A stretch of DNA of 64,000 nucleotides from Nocardioides pantholopis. GTDB lineage: Bacteria > Actinomycetota > Actinomycetes > Propionibacteriales > Nocardioidaceae. The position numbers were made by a program, and so were the translations under genes. Numbering within the stretch: the first letter of the stretch is position 1; each line of letters starts with the position of its first letter. Positions 32,972 to 42,213 of the stretch are shown piece by piece. The notes beneath the pieces were generated by a model. It did no database searches. It saw nothing but the letters and a program-made list of their open reading frames with translations, and was not told where the DNA came from. The stretch lies in contig NZ_CP033324.1 of NCBI RefSeq assembly GCF_003710085.1, positions 2,915,501-2,979,500 on the forward strand, given 5' to 3'.

Positions 32972-35900
32972 TCACTCCCCGGCGTCGCCCTCGTCGGTCG
33001 GCGAGTCCGAGTCCGAGTCGGTGTCGCCGGTGTCGCCACCGGCCGCGTCGCCGTCCCGCTCCGCCGCGAGCGCGACGGCATCGGAGACCAGCTGCTCGGC
33101 GGTCTCGACGGCCTCCTGGTACGCCGCGAGGTCACCCTCGGCCAGGGCGGCCTCCGCCTCCTCGAACGACGCCTCGGCGTCGGTGAGCAGCGCCCGGATC
33201 TGCTGATCCACGCTCCCCTCCGGCGCCGGCGGCTCGGTGGCTCCGCCGCCGGTGTCCGGCGGTGGGGTGCCCTCGCCGAGGTCGACGCCGAGGGCGTCGG
33301 CGATCGACTCGGTCAGCGTGGTGCCGATGCCGATGTTCTCGCCGATCGAGACCAGCACGAACCGCAGGATCGGGTAGCCGGAGGTGGACCCGGCCCGCAC
33401 GGCGTACACGGGCTCGATGTAGATCAGCCCGTTCTGCACCGGGAGCGTGAGCAGGTTGCCGAACAGCGGCGGCGACTGGCCGGTCTGGAACGGGAGCAAC
33501 GCATCACGCACGTTGTCGTCGTTGCTGAACTCGTTGGCGATCAGCCCGGGGCCCTTGGTGTTCTGGTCCTCGAGCTGGAGCACGCTCATCTTGCCGTAGT
33601 CCTCCGAGGTCGCATCGGAGTTCACCGACACGAACGAGGCCAGGTTGTTCTTGCCGTACGGCACGAACACCGAGGTCAGCGCCCAGGTGTCCTGGGTCGC
33701 GCCCTCCTCGTTGGCGGCCTGGTCCACGAAGAGCCGGTGCGGCGGCTGCAGGTTGTTCGCGCTGTTCGGGTCCTCCGGGACCTCCCAGCGGTCGTTGCCC
33801 TGGTACCAGTCACCGGCGTCGGTGATGTGGTAGCGGGCGTACTGGTAGCGCTGCACCTTGAACAGGTCCTCGGGGTAGCGCAGGTGCTTGAGCAGCTCCG
33901 GGGAGATCTCCGAGCGGTCCTCGACGGTGCCGGGGAACGCGCTGCGCCAGGCCTTGAGGATCGGGTCGGACTCGTCCCAGGCGTAGAGCTTGACAGTGCC
34001 GTCGTAGGCGTCGACGGTCGCCTTGACCGCGTTGCGCATGTAGTTGATCTCGTCGGTCGGCAGCGTCGCCAGGCCGCCGGACTGCTGCAGCGAGTCGTCG
34101 GTCATCTCCTCGAACGACTCCCGCGCGGCGTTCGGGTAGCGGTCGGTGGTGGTGTAGCCGTCCAGCACCCACTGCACCTTCCCGTCGACGATCACCGGGT
34201 AGGCGTCGTCGTCGATGGTCAGCCACGGGGCGACCTTCTCGACCCGCTCGCGCGGGGTCCGGTTGTAGATGACCTCGCTGTTGCCGTTCACGCGACCGGA
34301 GAGCAGGAAGTTCGGCTCGCCGAACTTGATCGCGTACATCAGCTCCCGGAACGTCGAGCCGAGCGGGACGCCCCCGGCGCCGTCGTACGTCGTGGTGCGC
34401 TCCTCGTCGTCGGTGGCGCCGGCCAGGCCCAGCTCCACGTCCTTGCCGCTCTTGCCGGCCTTGCCGACCACCGAGTACTCCGGGCTCTGCTCACCGAAGT
34501 AGATCCGGCTCTCGTAGCCGCCGACCGCCTTGCTGAGCGCGTCCTGGGCGGTGCCGTCGGCGTTGGTCTGGTTGCCCTCCGCCCACTGGATGTCGGTGCC
34601 CTCGCTGTTGTTGTCGGCACCCCGCTGGTTGGCGTAGGCCGCGATCACGCCGTTGCCGTGGGTGTAGACCGTGTGCAGGTTGGACCAGTTGCGGTCCCCG
34701 GGGTTCAGGCCGCTCTGGTCGAGCTCCCGGACGCCGAGCACCAGCGCCCGCTCCTGACCGTCCAGCTCGTAGCGGTCGACGTCCAGCACGTCGGCGACCG
34801 AGTAGTAGGCACGACCCTGCTGGTTCTGCTCGAAGGTCTGGCGCACCAGCTTGGGGTCCACCAGCGGCGCGGAGGACGCCTGCGCGCGGACCGTCTGCCC
34901 CGACTTCGGGTCGGCGATCGCCGCACTCGTGTACGGCGTCACCTCGACGTCCTCGAGGTCGTAGGCCGCCCGTGTCGCCTCGATGTTGCGGGCGATGTAG
35001 GTGGCCTCCTTGTCAGCCTGCGAGGGCTTGACCTGGAACTGCTGGACCACGCCGGGCCAGATCATGCCGAGCAGCACGGCCGAGAGCGCGAGCAGCGCGA
35101 TGCCGACCGACGGCAGCATCCAGGTGCGGCGCCAGACGTTGAGGAAGAACAGCAGCGCGCAGATGATCGCGATGCCCATCAGGATGTTCTTGGCCGGCAG
35201 CACCGCGTTGTCGTCGGTGTAGGTGACACCGGTGATCAGCGAGCCGGACTGGCTGACCAGGTCGTAGCGGTCCAACCAGTAGTCGGCGGCCTTGGCCAGC
35301 ACGAAGACGCCCAGCAGGATCGAGAGCTGGACCTGGGCGGCGCCGGTGAGCCGGTCCCCCGGCGACTGCAGCTTGATCCCGCCGTAGAGGTAGTGCACGA
35401 GGGCGGCCGCGATCAGCGCGATCACGGCGGCGGCCATCGCGAAGTCCACCAGGTAGTGCAGGAACGGCAGCTCGAAGACGTAGAACCCGATGTCCTTGCC
35501 GAACTGGGCGTCGTCGGTGCCGAAGGACTCCGAGTTGCGCCACAGCAGGTAGTTGCGCCACTCCCCCAGACCGGAGGTGCCGGCGAACAGGCCGAAGATC
35601 ACCGCGATCCCGACCAGCAGCCAGGTGCGCACCGGCGTGATCGCCTGGCGGTAGCGGTCCAGGCCGGTCTGCTCCGGCGAGGAGGGGTAGAACAGCGGCC
35701 GGAACCGGTAGGCCAGGTAGACGTTGGCCGACACCACGGCCGCCATCAGCAGGCCGAAGACGAGGAACAGCACCGCCCGGGTCCAGAACAGCGTGCTGAA
35801 GACGCCGCCGTACCCGCCGTCGCGGTACCACAGCCGGTCGGTGTAGACAGTGGAGAAGGTGGTCAGCCCGAAGAAGGCGACCACCAGCACCACGGCCGTG

Positions 35901-35977
35901 ATGATCAGGGCCCGCGACCGCCTCGGCCGGCTCGGCGTCGCCGCCTCGCGCGGATCGGGGTCGTAAAGCTCGCTCAC
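32972..35977 (-). CDS. UPF0182 family large membrane protein
   Basis: 1001 aa. Seven hydrophobic helices lie in the first 320 residues (near 20-45, 60-85, 108-130, 165-195, 205-230, 255-285 and 290-310), followed by a large extracytoplasmic domain with YSVADVLDVDRYELDG and VYTHGNGVIAAYANQRG, then a Gly/Pro linker and an acidic, Glu/Asp-rich tail. This architecture is the UPF0182/COG1615 family, conserved in mycobacteria (Rv3193c-like) and without an assigned function. GTG at 35977 overlaps the stop of the PPA1309-family gene, so the two are coupled. Confidence 0.93.
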   Translation of the reverse strand: MSELYDPDPREAATPSRPRRSRALIITAVVLVVAFFGLTTFSTVYTDRLWYRDGGYGGVFSTLFWTRAVLFLVFGLLMAAVVSANVYLAYRFRPLFYPSSPEQTGLDRYRQAITPVRTWLLVGIAVIFGLFAGTSGLGEWRNYLLWRNSESFGTDDAQFGKDIGFYVFELPFLHYLVDFAMAAAVIALIAAALVHYLYGGIKLQSPGDRLTGAAQVQLSILLGVFVLAKAADYWLDRYDLVSQSGSLITGVTYTDDNAVLPAKNILMGIAIICALLFFLNVWRRTWMLPSVGIALLALSAVLLGMIWPGVVQQFQVKPSQADKEATYIARNIEATRAAYDLEDVEVTPYTSAAIADPKSGQTVRAQASSAPLVDPKLVRQTFEQNQQGRAYYSVADVLDVDRYELDGQERALVLGVRELDQSGLNPGDRNWSNLHTVYTHGNGVIAAYANQRGADNNSEGTDIQWAEGNQTNADGTAQDALSKAVGGYESRIYFGEQSPEYSVVGKAGKSGKDVELGLAGATDDEERTTTYDGAGGVPLGSTFRELMYAIKFGEPNFLLSGRVNGNSEVIYNRTPRERVEKVAPWLTIDDDAYPVIVDGKVQWVLDGYTTTDRYPNAARESFEEMTDDSLQQSGGLATLPTDEINYMRNAVKATVDAYDGTVKLYAWDESDPILKAWRSAFPGTVEDRSEISPELLKHLRYPEDLFKVQRYQYARYHITDAGDWYQGNDRWEVPEDPNSANNLQPPHRLFVDQAANEEGATQDTWALTSVFVPYGKNNLASFVSVNSDATSEDYGKMSVLQLEDQNTKGPGLIANEFSNDDNVRDALLPFQTGQSPPLFGNLLTLPVQNGLIYIEPVYAVRAGSTSGYPILRFVLVSIGENIGIGTTLTESIADALGVDLGEGTPPPDTGGGATEPPAPEGSVDQQIRALLTDAEASFEEAEAALAEGDLAAYQEAVETAEQLVSDAVALAAERDGDAAGGDTGDTDSDSDSPTDEGDAGE

Positions 35978-36588
35978 TCGGTCACTCCAGTTGCGTCGGT
36001 GTCGTCGGTGGTGTCGGCGATGTCAGTGGTGTCGTCGTCGGTCAGTGTGGCAGCCAGCAGGGCGAGCAGTCCGGGAACCAGGTCCCCGCCGCCGACGACG
36101 GAGGTGTCGTCGTCGTGGGCCCGCATCCGAAGCGCGCAGTACGTCGATCCGGCGCGGGTGGCGCCGGCCACGATCCGCACCTCCTGGCGGTCCGGGTGCT
36201 CGCGCGCGAACCGCTCCGCCTCGTCCGCGTCCTCGGGGATGTCGTCGTCGGCCGCGGGCGGCAGCACCAGGCGCTCCACGACCGCGGCGCAGCCGGCCAC
36301 CCCCGCGGGCCAGGCGATCTGCTCCAGCATCCGCTCCAGCACGCCGCCGGGCGGCAGCCGGTCCTGCTCGACGGGTGTCAGCGACCCCTCGGCCGAGGAC
36401 TCGTCGAGACCCATCGCCGCGGCGAGCGCGGGCTCGTGCTCGACCAGCTGCCCGGTGTCCACCAGGGCGTAGAGCCGGGCCGGCTGGTCCCAGCCCTCGG
36501 CGGCGACGTGCTGCTCGATCTCGAGCACGGCGGCCGCCAGGGCGGGGTCGACGTCGAAGTCGCTGGTGTCGGTCGGGGACGAGGTCAC
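35974..36588 (-). CDS. PPA1309 family protein
   Basis: 204 aa, cytoplasmic, acidic. The segment LAAAVLEIEQHVAAEGWDQPARLYALVDTGQLVEHEPALAAAMG and the later LVLPPAADDDIPEDADEAERFAREHPDRQEVRIVAGATRAGSTYCALRMR identify this actinobacterial family. Function unknown; the Gly-poor, charged composition suggests a regulatory or chaperone partner. It lies 7 nt downstream of the PDZ/Lon-like protease gene and overlaps the UPF0182 gene, as in other actinobacteria. Confidence 0.88.
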   Translation of the reverse strand: MTSSPTDTSDFDVDPALAAAVLEIEQHVAAEGWDQPARLYALVDTGQLVEHEPALAAAMGLDESSAEGSLTPVEQDRLPPGGVLERMLEQIAWPAGVAGCAAVVERLVLPPAADDDIPEDADEAERFAREHPDRQEVRIVAGATRAGSTYCALRMRAHDDDTSVVGGGDLVPGLLALLAATLTDDDTTDIADTTDDTDATGVTE

Positions 36589-36595
36589 GGGTCAG

Positions 36596-37690
36596 TCAGT
36601 CCTCACAGCTCGGAAGCTTGGCGTCGGGGTCTTCGGCGTACGCCTCGATGGCCAGGCGGGCCTCGTGCATGGTGGTGGCGCGGACCAGGCGCATGTCGCC
36701 CGCCTCCGCGCCGAGGGCGTCGGCGCAGTTGTCCTCGGGCACCAGGAACAGGTCGGCGCCGTCGCGGCGGGCCCCGGCGATCTTCTGCTGGATGCCGCCG
36801 ATCGGCCCGACCTCGCCGTCGGCGCTGATCGTGCCGGTGCCGGCGACGGACTTGCCGCCGGTCAGCGCGCCGGGGGTCAGTGCGTCGTAGATGGCCAGGG
36901 AGAACATCAGGCCGGCGCTGGGGCCGCCGATCTGGGCGTCGATGTTGACCGAGACCTCGAACGGGAACCGGTAGCCGGTGCCGAGCGTGACGCCGACCCG
37001 GGCCTGGCCGTCCACCTGCTCGGGCAGCAGCATCACGGTGCGCTTCTCGCCGTCGCGCAGCAGGTCGATCTCGACGGGGTCGCCCTCCGGGGTGGCCGCC
37101 ACCAGCTCGGCCATCTGGTCGGGGGTGCTGACCGCCGTGCCGTTGACGCGCAGGAACAGGTCGCCCACCTCGAGCACGCCCTGCGCCGGGGTGTCCTTCT
37201 CGATGTAGGCGGCCATCACCGCCGGCGTGACCTGATAGCCCAGCTCCTCCAGGGCCACGGCCACGGCCTGGTCCTGGGAGGAGACCATGTCGATGGCCCC
37301 GGTGCGGCGGCTCTCCTCGACGGTCTCGTCCTCGTCGTGGACGGCGTCGTAGGGGTAGACCGCGCGGTCCTCGTCGAACCAGGCCCCGATCAGCTCGGGC
37401 AGGGTCTTCTCGGCGCCGGGCAGCGAGACGAAGACTGTCGTCATCCGCAGCTGGCCCTCGTCGCGGTAGACCTCGTGGCCGTCGACCTGGATGATCTCGA
37501 CCTCGCCGGTCTCCTCGGTCTCGGTCTCACCGTCGCCCGAGCCCTTGCCGTCGTCCTCCGTGGTGCCGAGCACGTCGACGGTCAGGCCCGGCGCGTAGGT
37601 GGCGTAGGGCAGCGGGGTGAACACCGCCACCGCGAACAACGCCAGCAGCAACGGCACCGCCACGAGGGCGGCGATCGTGCGCTGCGTCAT
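36596..37690 (-). CDS. Membrane-anchored PDZ/Lon-like (S16) serine protease, YlbL type
   Basis: 364 aa. One N-terminal membrane helix (residues about 6-28), a variable acidic region, a PDZ domain (near 165-235: AAYIEKDTPAQGVLEVGDLFLRVNG) and an S16 Lon-type catalytic domain with GGPSAGLMFSLAIYDAL (Ser nucleophile) and GIQQKIAGARRDG (catalytic Lys). Mycobacterial Rv3194c-like. It probably degrades or processes proteins at the outer membrane face. First gene of a coupled run into the PPA1309 and UPF0182 genes. Confidence 0.9.
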   Translation of the reverse strand: MTQRTIAALVAVPLLLALFAVAVFTPLPYATYAPGLTVDVLGTTEDDGKGSGDGETETEETGEVEIIQVDGHEVYRDEGQLRMTTVFVSLPGAEKTLPELIGAWFDEDRAVYPYDAVHDEDETVEESRRTGAIDMVSSQDQAVAVALEELGYQVTPAVMAAYIEKDTPAQGVLEVGDLFLRVNGTAVSTPDQMAELVAATPEGDPVEIDLLRDGEKRTVMLLPEQVDGQARVGVTLGTGYRFPFEVSVNIDAQIGGPSAGLMFSLAIYDALTPGALTGGKSVAGTGTISADGEVGPIGGIQQKIAGARRDGADLFLVPEDNCADALGAEAGDMRLVRATTMHEARLAIEAYAEDPDAKLPSCED

Positions 37691-37742
37691 GGCGCCAGCC
37701 TCTCATCCGCCGACAACCGGCCTGCGACGACCCGGCTTCGAC

Positions 37743-38000
37743 TCAGGAGGCGCGGCGGTCCCGGTCGGTGCCGGGGCGGGGCGCCCGGGAGGGGCGGACG
37801 GCGATGCCGGTGCTGCGGTCGCGCTGCGCGGGACGCGCGGCGTACCGGACCCCGGAGTCCTTCTGCAGCGCCCGGGCGAACCGCTGGGCGGCCACGTCGC
37901 GGTCGACCTCGCCACGTCCCTCGCGGCCCAGCCAGGACACCCAGCACATCGCCACGACCGTGACGACGGCCGACGGCACCAGCCACAGCAGGATCTCCAC
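37743..38000 (-). CDS. Small single-pass membrane protein, function unknown
   Basis: 85 aa from GTG. One hydrophobic helix (residues 3-22, LLWLVPSAVVTVVAMCWVSWL) followed by a basic and acidic cytoplasmic tail with GREGRGEVDRDVAAQRFARAL and an Arg/Pro-rich end. It resembles the small actinobacterial proteins often found next to moaE and the PDZ protease. No catalytic features. Confidence 0.65.
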   Translation of the reverse strand: MEILLWLVPSAVVTVVAMCWVSWLGREGRGEVDRDVAAQRFARALQKDSGVRYAARPAQRDRSTGIAVRPSRAPRPGTDRDRRAS

Positions 38001-38064
38001 GGTCCGAGGGTAGGGGCGCGCGCCGCCGGGCCCGCGGCGCCACGCCCGCGGCTCCCGGGCGGAC

Positions 38065-38493
38065 CTACGGCGAGCCCACCCACTCCTCGGTGCCGTCGCC
38101 GAAGCGCTGGTGCTTCCAGATCGGGACCTCGGCCTTCAGGGTGTCGATGAGGTCCCGGGACGCCTCGAACGCCGCACCCCGGTGCGCCGCGGTGGTGGCG
38201 ACCACGACCGCCGCGTCCCCGATCGCGAGCGTCCCGGTCCGGTGCACCGCGGCGACGCCGGTCACGTCGTGGGCCGCGGCGACCCGGTCGCAGACCTCCG
38301 CCAGCCGCTCCAGCGCGCTCGGGTGCGCGGTGTAGTCGAGGCCGACGACGCCCTTGCCGCCGTCGTGGTCACGCACCCGCCCGACGAACAGGGTCAGGCC
38401 GCCGGACGCGTCGTCGTCCAGGGCGGCGAGCACTTCGTCGACCTCCAGCGGCGTGTCGCGGAGGTCGACCAGGCGGACTGCGGGGTGGGCCAC
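38065..38493 (-). CDS. moaE: Molybdopterin synthase catalytic subunit MoaE
   Basis: 142 aa. GLTLFVGRVRDHDGGKGVVGLDY and the C-terminal HRTGTLAIGDAAVVVATTAAHRGAAFEASRDLIDTLKAEVPIWKHQ show the full MoaE pattern, including the catalytic Lys pair in DTLKAEVPIWKHQ. Converts precursor Z (cPMP) to molybdopterin with thiocarboxylated MoaD. No moaD lies nearby. GTG at 38493; divergent from the metalloprotease gene across 45 nt. Confidence 0.9.
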   Translation of the reverse strand: MAHPAVRLVDLRDTPLEVDEVLAALDDDASGGLTLFVGRVRDHDGGKGVVGLDYTAHPSALERLAEVCDRVAAAHDVTGVAAVHRTGTLAIGDAAVVVATTAAHRGAAFEASRDLIDTLKAEVPIWKHQRFGDGTEEWVGSP

Positions 38494-38538
38494 GGGACGA
38501 GGGTAGAGCCGTTGGCCGAACCGCGTACCGTTGGCCAC

Positions 38539-39957
38539 ATGAGCAACGACTCCGGCAACCCGTCCTCCGACGGGCCCGACGAGGGCCAGAACCCCTTCAA
38601 GGGCACGCCGTTCGAGCAGTTCTTCGGCGGCGGTGCCGGCGGCCTCGGCGGCCTCGGCGGCATGTTCCCCGGAATGGGCGGCGCCGGCGGCGCGGGCGGC
38701 TTCCCCGACCTCAACCAGCTCTTCGGCCAGCTCCAGGCCATGATGCAGCCCTACGACGGCCCGCTGAACTGGGACCTCGCCATCGACCTGGCCCGCCAGG
38801 CGGTCGCCGCGACGTCCGACCCCTCGGTGAGCCAGCGCCAGAAGGACGCCGTGGCCGACGCGCTGCGGCTCGCCGACCACTGGCTCGACGAGACCACGAG
38901 CTTCCCCTCCGGGGTGCAGACCACCGCTGCGTGGAGCCGCGCCGAGTGGGTCGTGGAGACCACCGACGTGTGGAAGGTCCTCGTCGAGCCGGTCGCCGCG
39001 CAGTCCGTGCAGGCGATGAGCGGCGCCGTGCCCGAGGAGGCCCGCGCCCAGGCCGGCCCGATCCTCGCGATCATCGGCAAGGCCGTCGGCGCGATGCTGG
39101 CCACGCAGGTCGGCTCCGGCCTCGGCGCCCTCGCCAGTGAGGTGCTCAGCGTCTCCGACACCGGGGTGCCCCTGGCCAAGCCGGGCCGCGCCGCTCTGGT
39201 GCCCTCCAACGTCACCGCGTTCAGCTCCGGCCTGGACATCCCCGAGGACGACGTGCTGCTCTACCTCGCGCTGCGCGAGGCCGCCCACCAGCGCCTCTTC
39301 GTGCACGTGCCGTGGCTGCGCGAGCACGTCATCGGCGCGATCACCGACTACGCCCGCGGCATCGAGGTCAGCGCCGAGACCATCCAGTCCCGCCTCGAGG
39401 AGCAGATGCGCGGGATGGACCCCACCGACCCCGAGTCGATGCAGCAGCTGCTCGACGGCGGGCTCTTCGACATGCCCAAGTCCCCCGCGCAGGAGGCCGC
39501 GCTGCGCCGCCTGGAGGTCGTGCTCGCGCTGGTCGAGGGGTGGGTCGACGAGGTCGTCGGCCAGGCCACCGCCGAGCGGATGCCCACCGCCGGCAAGCTG
39601 CAGGAGGCGTTCCGGCGCCGCCGGGCCGCCGGCGGGCCGGCCGAGCAGACGTTCGCGACGCTGGTCGGGCTCGAGTTGCGCCCGCGCCGTCTGCGCGACG
39701 CCTCGACCCTGTGGGGCTCGCTGCGCACCCGTCAGGGCGTCGAGGCCCGCGACGGGGTCTGGATGCACCCCGACCTGCTGCCGACCGACGCCGATCTCGA
39801 CGACCCGCTGGGCTTCCGCGAGGACGCGGCCGCGCCCACCGAGCTCAGCGAGGCCGACTTCGACGCCGAGCTGGCCAAGCTGCTCGGCGGCGAGGGCCCC
39901 GACGCCGGGGACGGCCCGGCCGAGGGCTCCGGCGACACCGGCGACGGGCGGCAGTGA
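38539..39957 (+). CDS. Zinc-dependent metalloprotease/hydrolase, DUF2342 (zinicin-like) family
   Basis: 472 aa. A disordered Gly-rich N-terminus (residues 25-60, GGGAGGLGGLGG type) precedes the domain containing DLAIDLARQAVA, TTDVWKVLVEPVAAQSVQAMSG and DVLLYLALREAAHQRLFVHVPWLREHV, where the AAHQRLF helix replaces a canonical HExxH. Mycobacterial Rv3195-like; once annotated as coenzyme F420-associated. Biochemical role unproven. ATG at 38539 lies 8 nt after TACCGT, consistent with a leaderless transcript. Its stop overlaps the NUDIX start as GTGA. Confidence 0.82.
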   Translation: MSNDSGNPSSDGPDEGQNPFKGTPFEQFFGGGAGGLGGLGGMFPGMGGAGGAGGFPDLNQLFGQLQAMMQPYDGPLNWDLAIDLARQAVAATSDPSVSQRQKDAVADALRLADHWLDETTSFPSGVQTTAAWSRAEWVVETTDVWKVLVEPVAAQSVQAMSGAVPEEARAQAGPILAIIGKAVGAMLATQVGSGLGALASEVLSVSDTGVPLAKPGRAALVPSNVTAFSSGLDIPEDDVLLYLALREAAHQRLFVHVPWLREHVIGAITDYARGIEVSAETIQSRLEEQMRGMDPTDPESMQQLLDGGLFDMPKSPAQEAALRRLEVVLALVEGWVDEVVGQATAERMPTAGKLQEAFRRRRAAGGPAEQTFATLVGLELRPRRLRDASTLWGSLRTRQGVEARDGVWMHPDLLPTDADLDDPLGFREDAAAPTELSEADFDAELAKLLGGEGPDAGDGPAEGSGDTGDGRQ

Positions 39958-40568
39958 CCCCAGCACCGACCCCAGCCCCGACTGGGGAGCCGGGCCTGCA
40001 CGCCGACGCGCTGAGCACGCTGACCGCCTGGACCCCGCCCACGCGGGCCCAGGCCACCCTCCGGGACCGGTACGTCGCCCACCTGCGGGAGCGGCCCGAC
40101 GCAATGAGCCGGATCTGCCGCCCCGACCACCTGACCGCGTCGACGCTCGTGCTGAGCGCCGACCGCAGCCGGGTGCTGCTGACCCTGCACGCGAAGGCCG
40201 GCCGCTGGTTCCAGTTCGGCGGCCACTGCGAGGCCGGGGACACCACCCTCGCCGGCGCCGCCCTGCGCGAGGCGACCGAGGAGTCCGGTCTCGACGGCCT
40301 CGTGCTCGGCCCCCGGCCGGTCCAGCTCAGCGAGCACCCGGTCGAGTTCTGCGGGCCCGCTGACGGCGGCCCGACCGTGCACCACCTCGATGTCCGGTAC
40401 GTCGCGGTCGCCGCGCCCGAGGCCCGGCACGCCGTCAGCGAGGAGTCGCTCGACGTGCGCTGGTGGCCGGTCCGGGCGCTGCCCGACCCCGACGCCGACC
40501 TGGTGGAGCTCGTCGAGCTGGCGCTGCAGTCCACCTCCCAGGCGGACCCGGCGGGCCAGCCGGGCTAG
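39954..40568 (+). CDS. NUDIX hydrolase
   Basis: 204 aa. Nudix box GHCEAGDTTLAGAALREATEESGL around residues 85-108 matches Gx5Ex7REUxEExGU. The N-terminal region (LRDRYVAHLRERPDAMSR) and WFQFGGHCE fit the actinobacterial NTP/ADP-ribose-type proteins of this neighbourhood. The pyrophosphate substrate is unknown. GTG start coupled to the metalloprotease; the stop shares a CTAG with the converging DUF45 gene in its likely original frame. Confidence 0.88.
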   Translation: MTPAPTPAPTGEPGLHADALSTLTAWTPPTRAQATLRDRYVAHLRERPDAMSRICRPDHLTASTLVLSADRSRVLLTLHAKAGRWFQFGGHCEAGDTTLAGAALREATEESGLDGLVLGPRPVQLSEHPVEFCGPADGGPTVHHLDVRYVAVAAPEARHAVSEESLDVRWWPVRALPDPDADLVELVELALQSTSQADPAGQPG

Positions 40569-41109
40569 TCGAGCTCGTCCGGCACCGGCCCGGCCCCGTC
40601 CTCGGGGGCTCCATCCGGGCCGCTGCCGACCAGCCCTCGAGGTAGCCCTTGGCCCGCTCGGCCTGCGGGTAGCGGTCCACCCAGGCCCAGAACCGGTCGT
40701 TGTGGCCGGGCTCGATCAGGTGCACCAGCTCGTGGACCAGGACGTAGTCGATCACCCACGCCGGCATCCCCTGCAACCGTGTGGAGAGCCGCAGGCTGCG
40801 CTCCGCGGGGGTGCACGAGCCCCACCGGCTGTTCTGGTTGTCGACCCAGCGCACCGACTCCGGCTTGGCGATCCCGCCCAGGTAGCGGTCGTTCAGGCCG
40901 GCCGCCCGCCGCATCAGGTCGGCGTCGCTGGGCCGCCGGCGGCGCTCGGAGCGCTCCAGGCGGGCGACCATCTTCTCCACCCAGTCAGCCTCCTCGCGGC
41001 GGCTGAGCGTGGCCGGGACCAGCACGACGATGCGCTCGCCCTCGCGGTACGCCGAGACGGTGCGGCGCCGCCGCGACGAGCGGCGGACCTCCACCTCGGG
41101 GCGCTCCAT
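40435..41109 (-). CDS. YgjP-like metallopeptidase, DUF45 (M48-related); C-terminus probably frameshifted
   Basis: 224 aa as read. Zinc motif VHELVHLIEPGHNDRFW carries HExxH and a third His, preceded by NSRWGSCTPAERSLRLSTRLQ, the conserved DUF45 block. Cytosolic, function unknown, widespread in actinobacteria at this position. After GYLEGWSAAARMEPP the frame runs on for 44 Pro/Arg-rich codons antisense to the NUDIX gene, unlike the family. Shifting frame at the G run 40604-40608 gives PEDGAGPVPDELD and a stop at 40565-40567, tail to tail with the NUDIX stop. I think the true end is 40565. Confidence 0.82.
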   Translation of the reverse strand: MERPEVEVRRSSRRRRTVSAYREGERIVVLVPATLSRREEADWVEKMVARLERSERRRRPSDADLMRRAAGLNDRYLGGIAKPESVRWVDNQNSRWGSCTPAERSLRLSTRLQGMPAWVIDYVLVHELVHLIEPGHNDRFWAWVDRYPQAERAKGYLEGWSAAARMEPPRTGPGRCRTSSTSPAGPPGPPGRWTAAPARRAPPGRRRGRAAPGPATSARRATPR

Positions 41110-41118
41110 GCCGGGACC

Positions 41119-42162
41119 CTAGCGGTTCGCCCAGGCCAGCAGGCGGTCCTTCGGCCAGGTGTTGACGATGCGCTCGGGCTCGATCCCGGCCGCGGCGGCC
41201 CGCTCCGCGCCGTACGCGAGGAAGTCCAGCTGCCCCGGCGCGTGCGCGTCGGTGTCGATCGAGAACAGGCAGCCCACGTCGCGGGCCAGCTCGAGGAGCC
41301 GGGTCGGCGGGTCGCGCCGCTCCGGGCGGGAGTTGATCTCGACGGCCACGTCGTGCTCGACGCAGGCCTCGAAGACGGCGCGGGCGTCGAACTGCGACTC
41401 CTTGCGGGTGCCGCGCCCGCCGGTCACCAGCCGCCCGGTGCAGTGGCCCAGCACGTTCGTGAACGGGTTGGCGACCGCAGCCACCATCCGCCGGGTCATC
41501 GCGTCGGCGTCCATGGCCAGCTTCGAGTGCACGCTGGCGACCCGGACCTCCAGCCGGGCGAGCATCTCGTCGGTCTGGTCCAGCGACCCGTCGTCGAGGA
41601 TGTCGACCTCGATCCCCTTCAGCAGCGTGAACCTTCCCCCGGCGGCGGCGAGGTGCCGGTTGACGGCGTCGACGACGTCGAGCTGGCGGGCCAGCCGCTC
41701 GGCGCTCAGCCCGTGGGCCACCGTGAGCCGCGGCGAGTGGTCGGTGAGCACCTGGTACTCCCGACCGAGCTCCATCGCGGTGAAGGCCATCTCCTCGATC
41801 GGCGAGCCGCCGTCGGACCAGTCCGAGTGGGAGTGCAGGTCCCCGCGGAGTGTCGCCAGCAGGTCGGCGCCGTCCGCGACGAGCGGGCCCCCGTGCTCCC
41901 GCTCCGCGCGGGCCAGCCGCTCGGGCAGCTCGCCGCGCACGGCGGACGCGATCACCGCCGCCGAGCTCGCCCCGACGCCGGGCACCTTGGTGAGGGTGTC
42001 GTCCGCGACGGCGCGGCGCACCTCCTCCTCCGGCAGCGGCAGGATCGCGGCGGCCGCCTTGCGGAACGCCTTGACCTTGTAGGTGTCCTCGCGCCCACGC
42101 TCCAGCAGGAACGCGATCCGTCGCAGCGCGGCCACCGGCCCGGCGTCGTACTCCTCGCTCAC
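41119..42162 (-). CDS. PHP domain phosphoesterase with N-terminal helix-hairpin-helix (DNA polymerase X-like PHP)
   Basis: 347 aa. Residues about 8-90 resemble the polymerase X/HhH region (ALRRIAFLLERG, then KVPGVGASSAAVIASAV). The PHP domain follows with DLHSHSDWSDGG, LTDHSPR, LKGIEVDI, VASVHSKL, NVLGHCTGRLV and DTDAHAPGQL, supplying the usual metal ligands. Such proteins are histidinol-phosphatase-like or exonuclease-related phosphoesterases; the HhH suggests a nucleic-acid substrate. GTG at 42162 with GGAAGGGG upstream. The following gene is 9 nt away. Confidence 0.87.
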   Translation of the reverse strand: MSEEYDAGPVAALRRIAFLLERGREDTYKVKAFRKAAAAILPLPEEEVRRAVADDTLTKVPGVGASSAAVIASAVRGELPERLARAEREHGGPLVADGADLLATLRGDLHSHSDWSDGGSPIEEMAFTAMELGREYQVLTDHSPRLTVAHGLSAERLARQLDVVDAVNRHLAAAGGRFTLLKGIEVDILDDGSLDQTDEMLARLEVRVASVHSKLAMDADAMTRRMVAAVANPFTNVLGHCTGRLVTGGRGTRKESQFDARAVFEACVEHDVAVEINSRPERRDPPTRLLELARDVGCLFSIDTDAHAPGQLDFLAYGAERAAAAGIEPERIVNTWPKDRLLAWANR

Positions 42163-42213
42163 GCCCGCCGCCCCTTCCGCTCGCTCCCCCGACGGTTCTG
42201 TCCCGCCCGTCTT

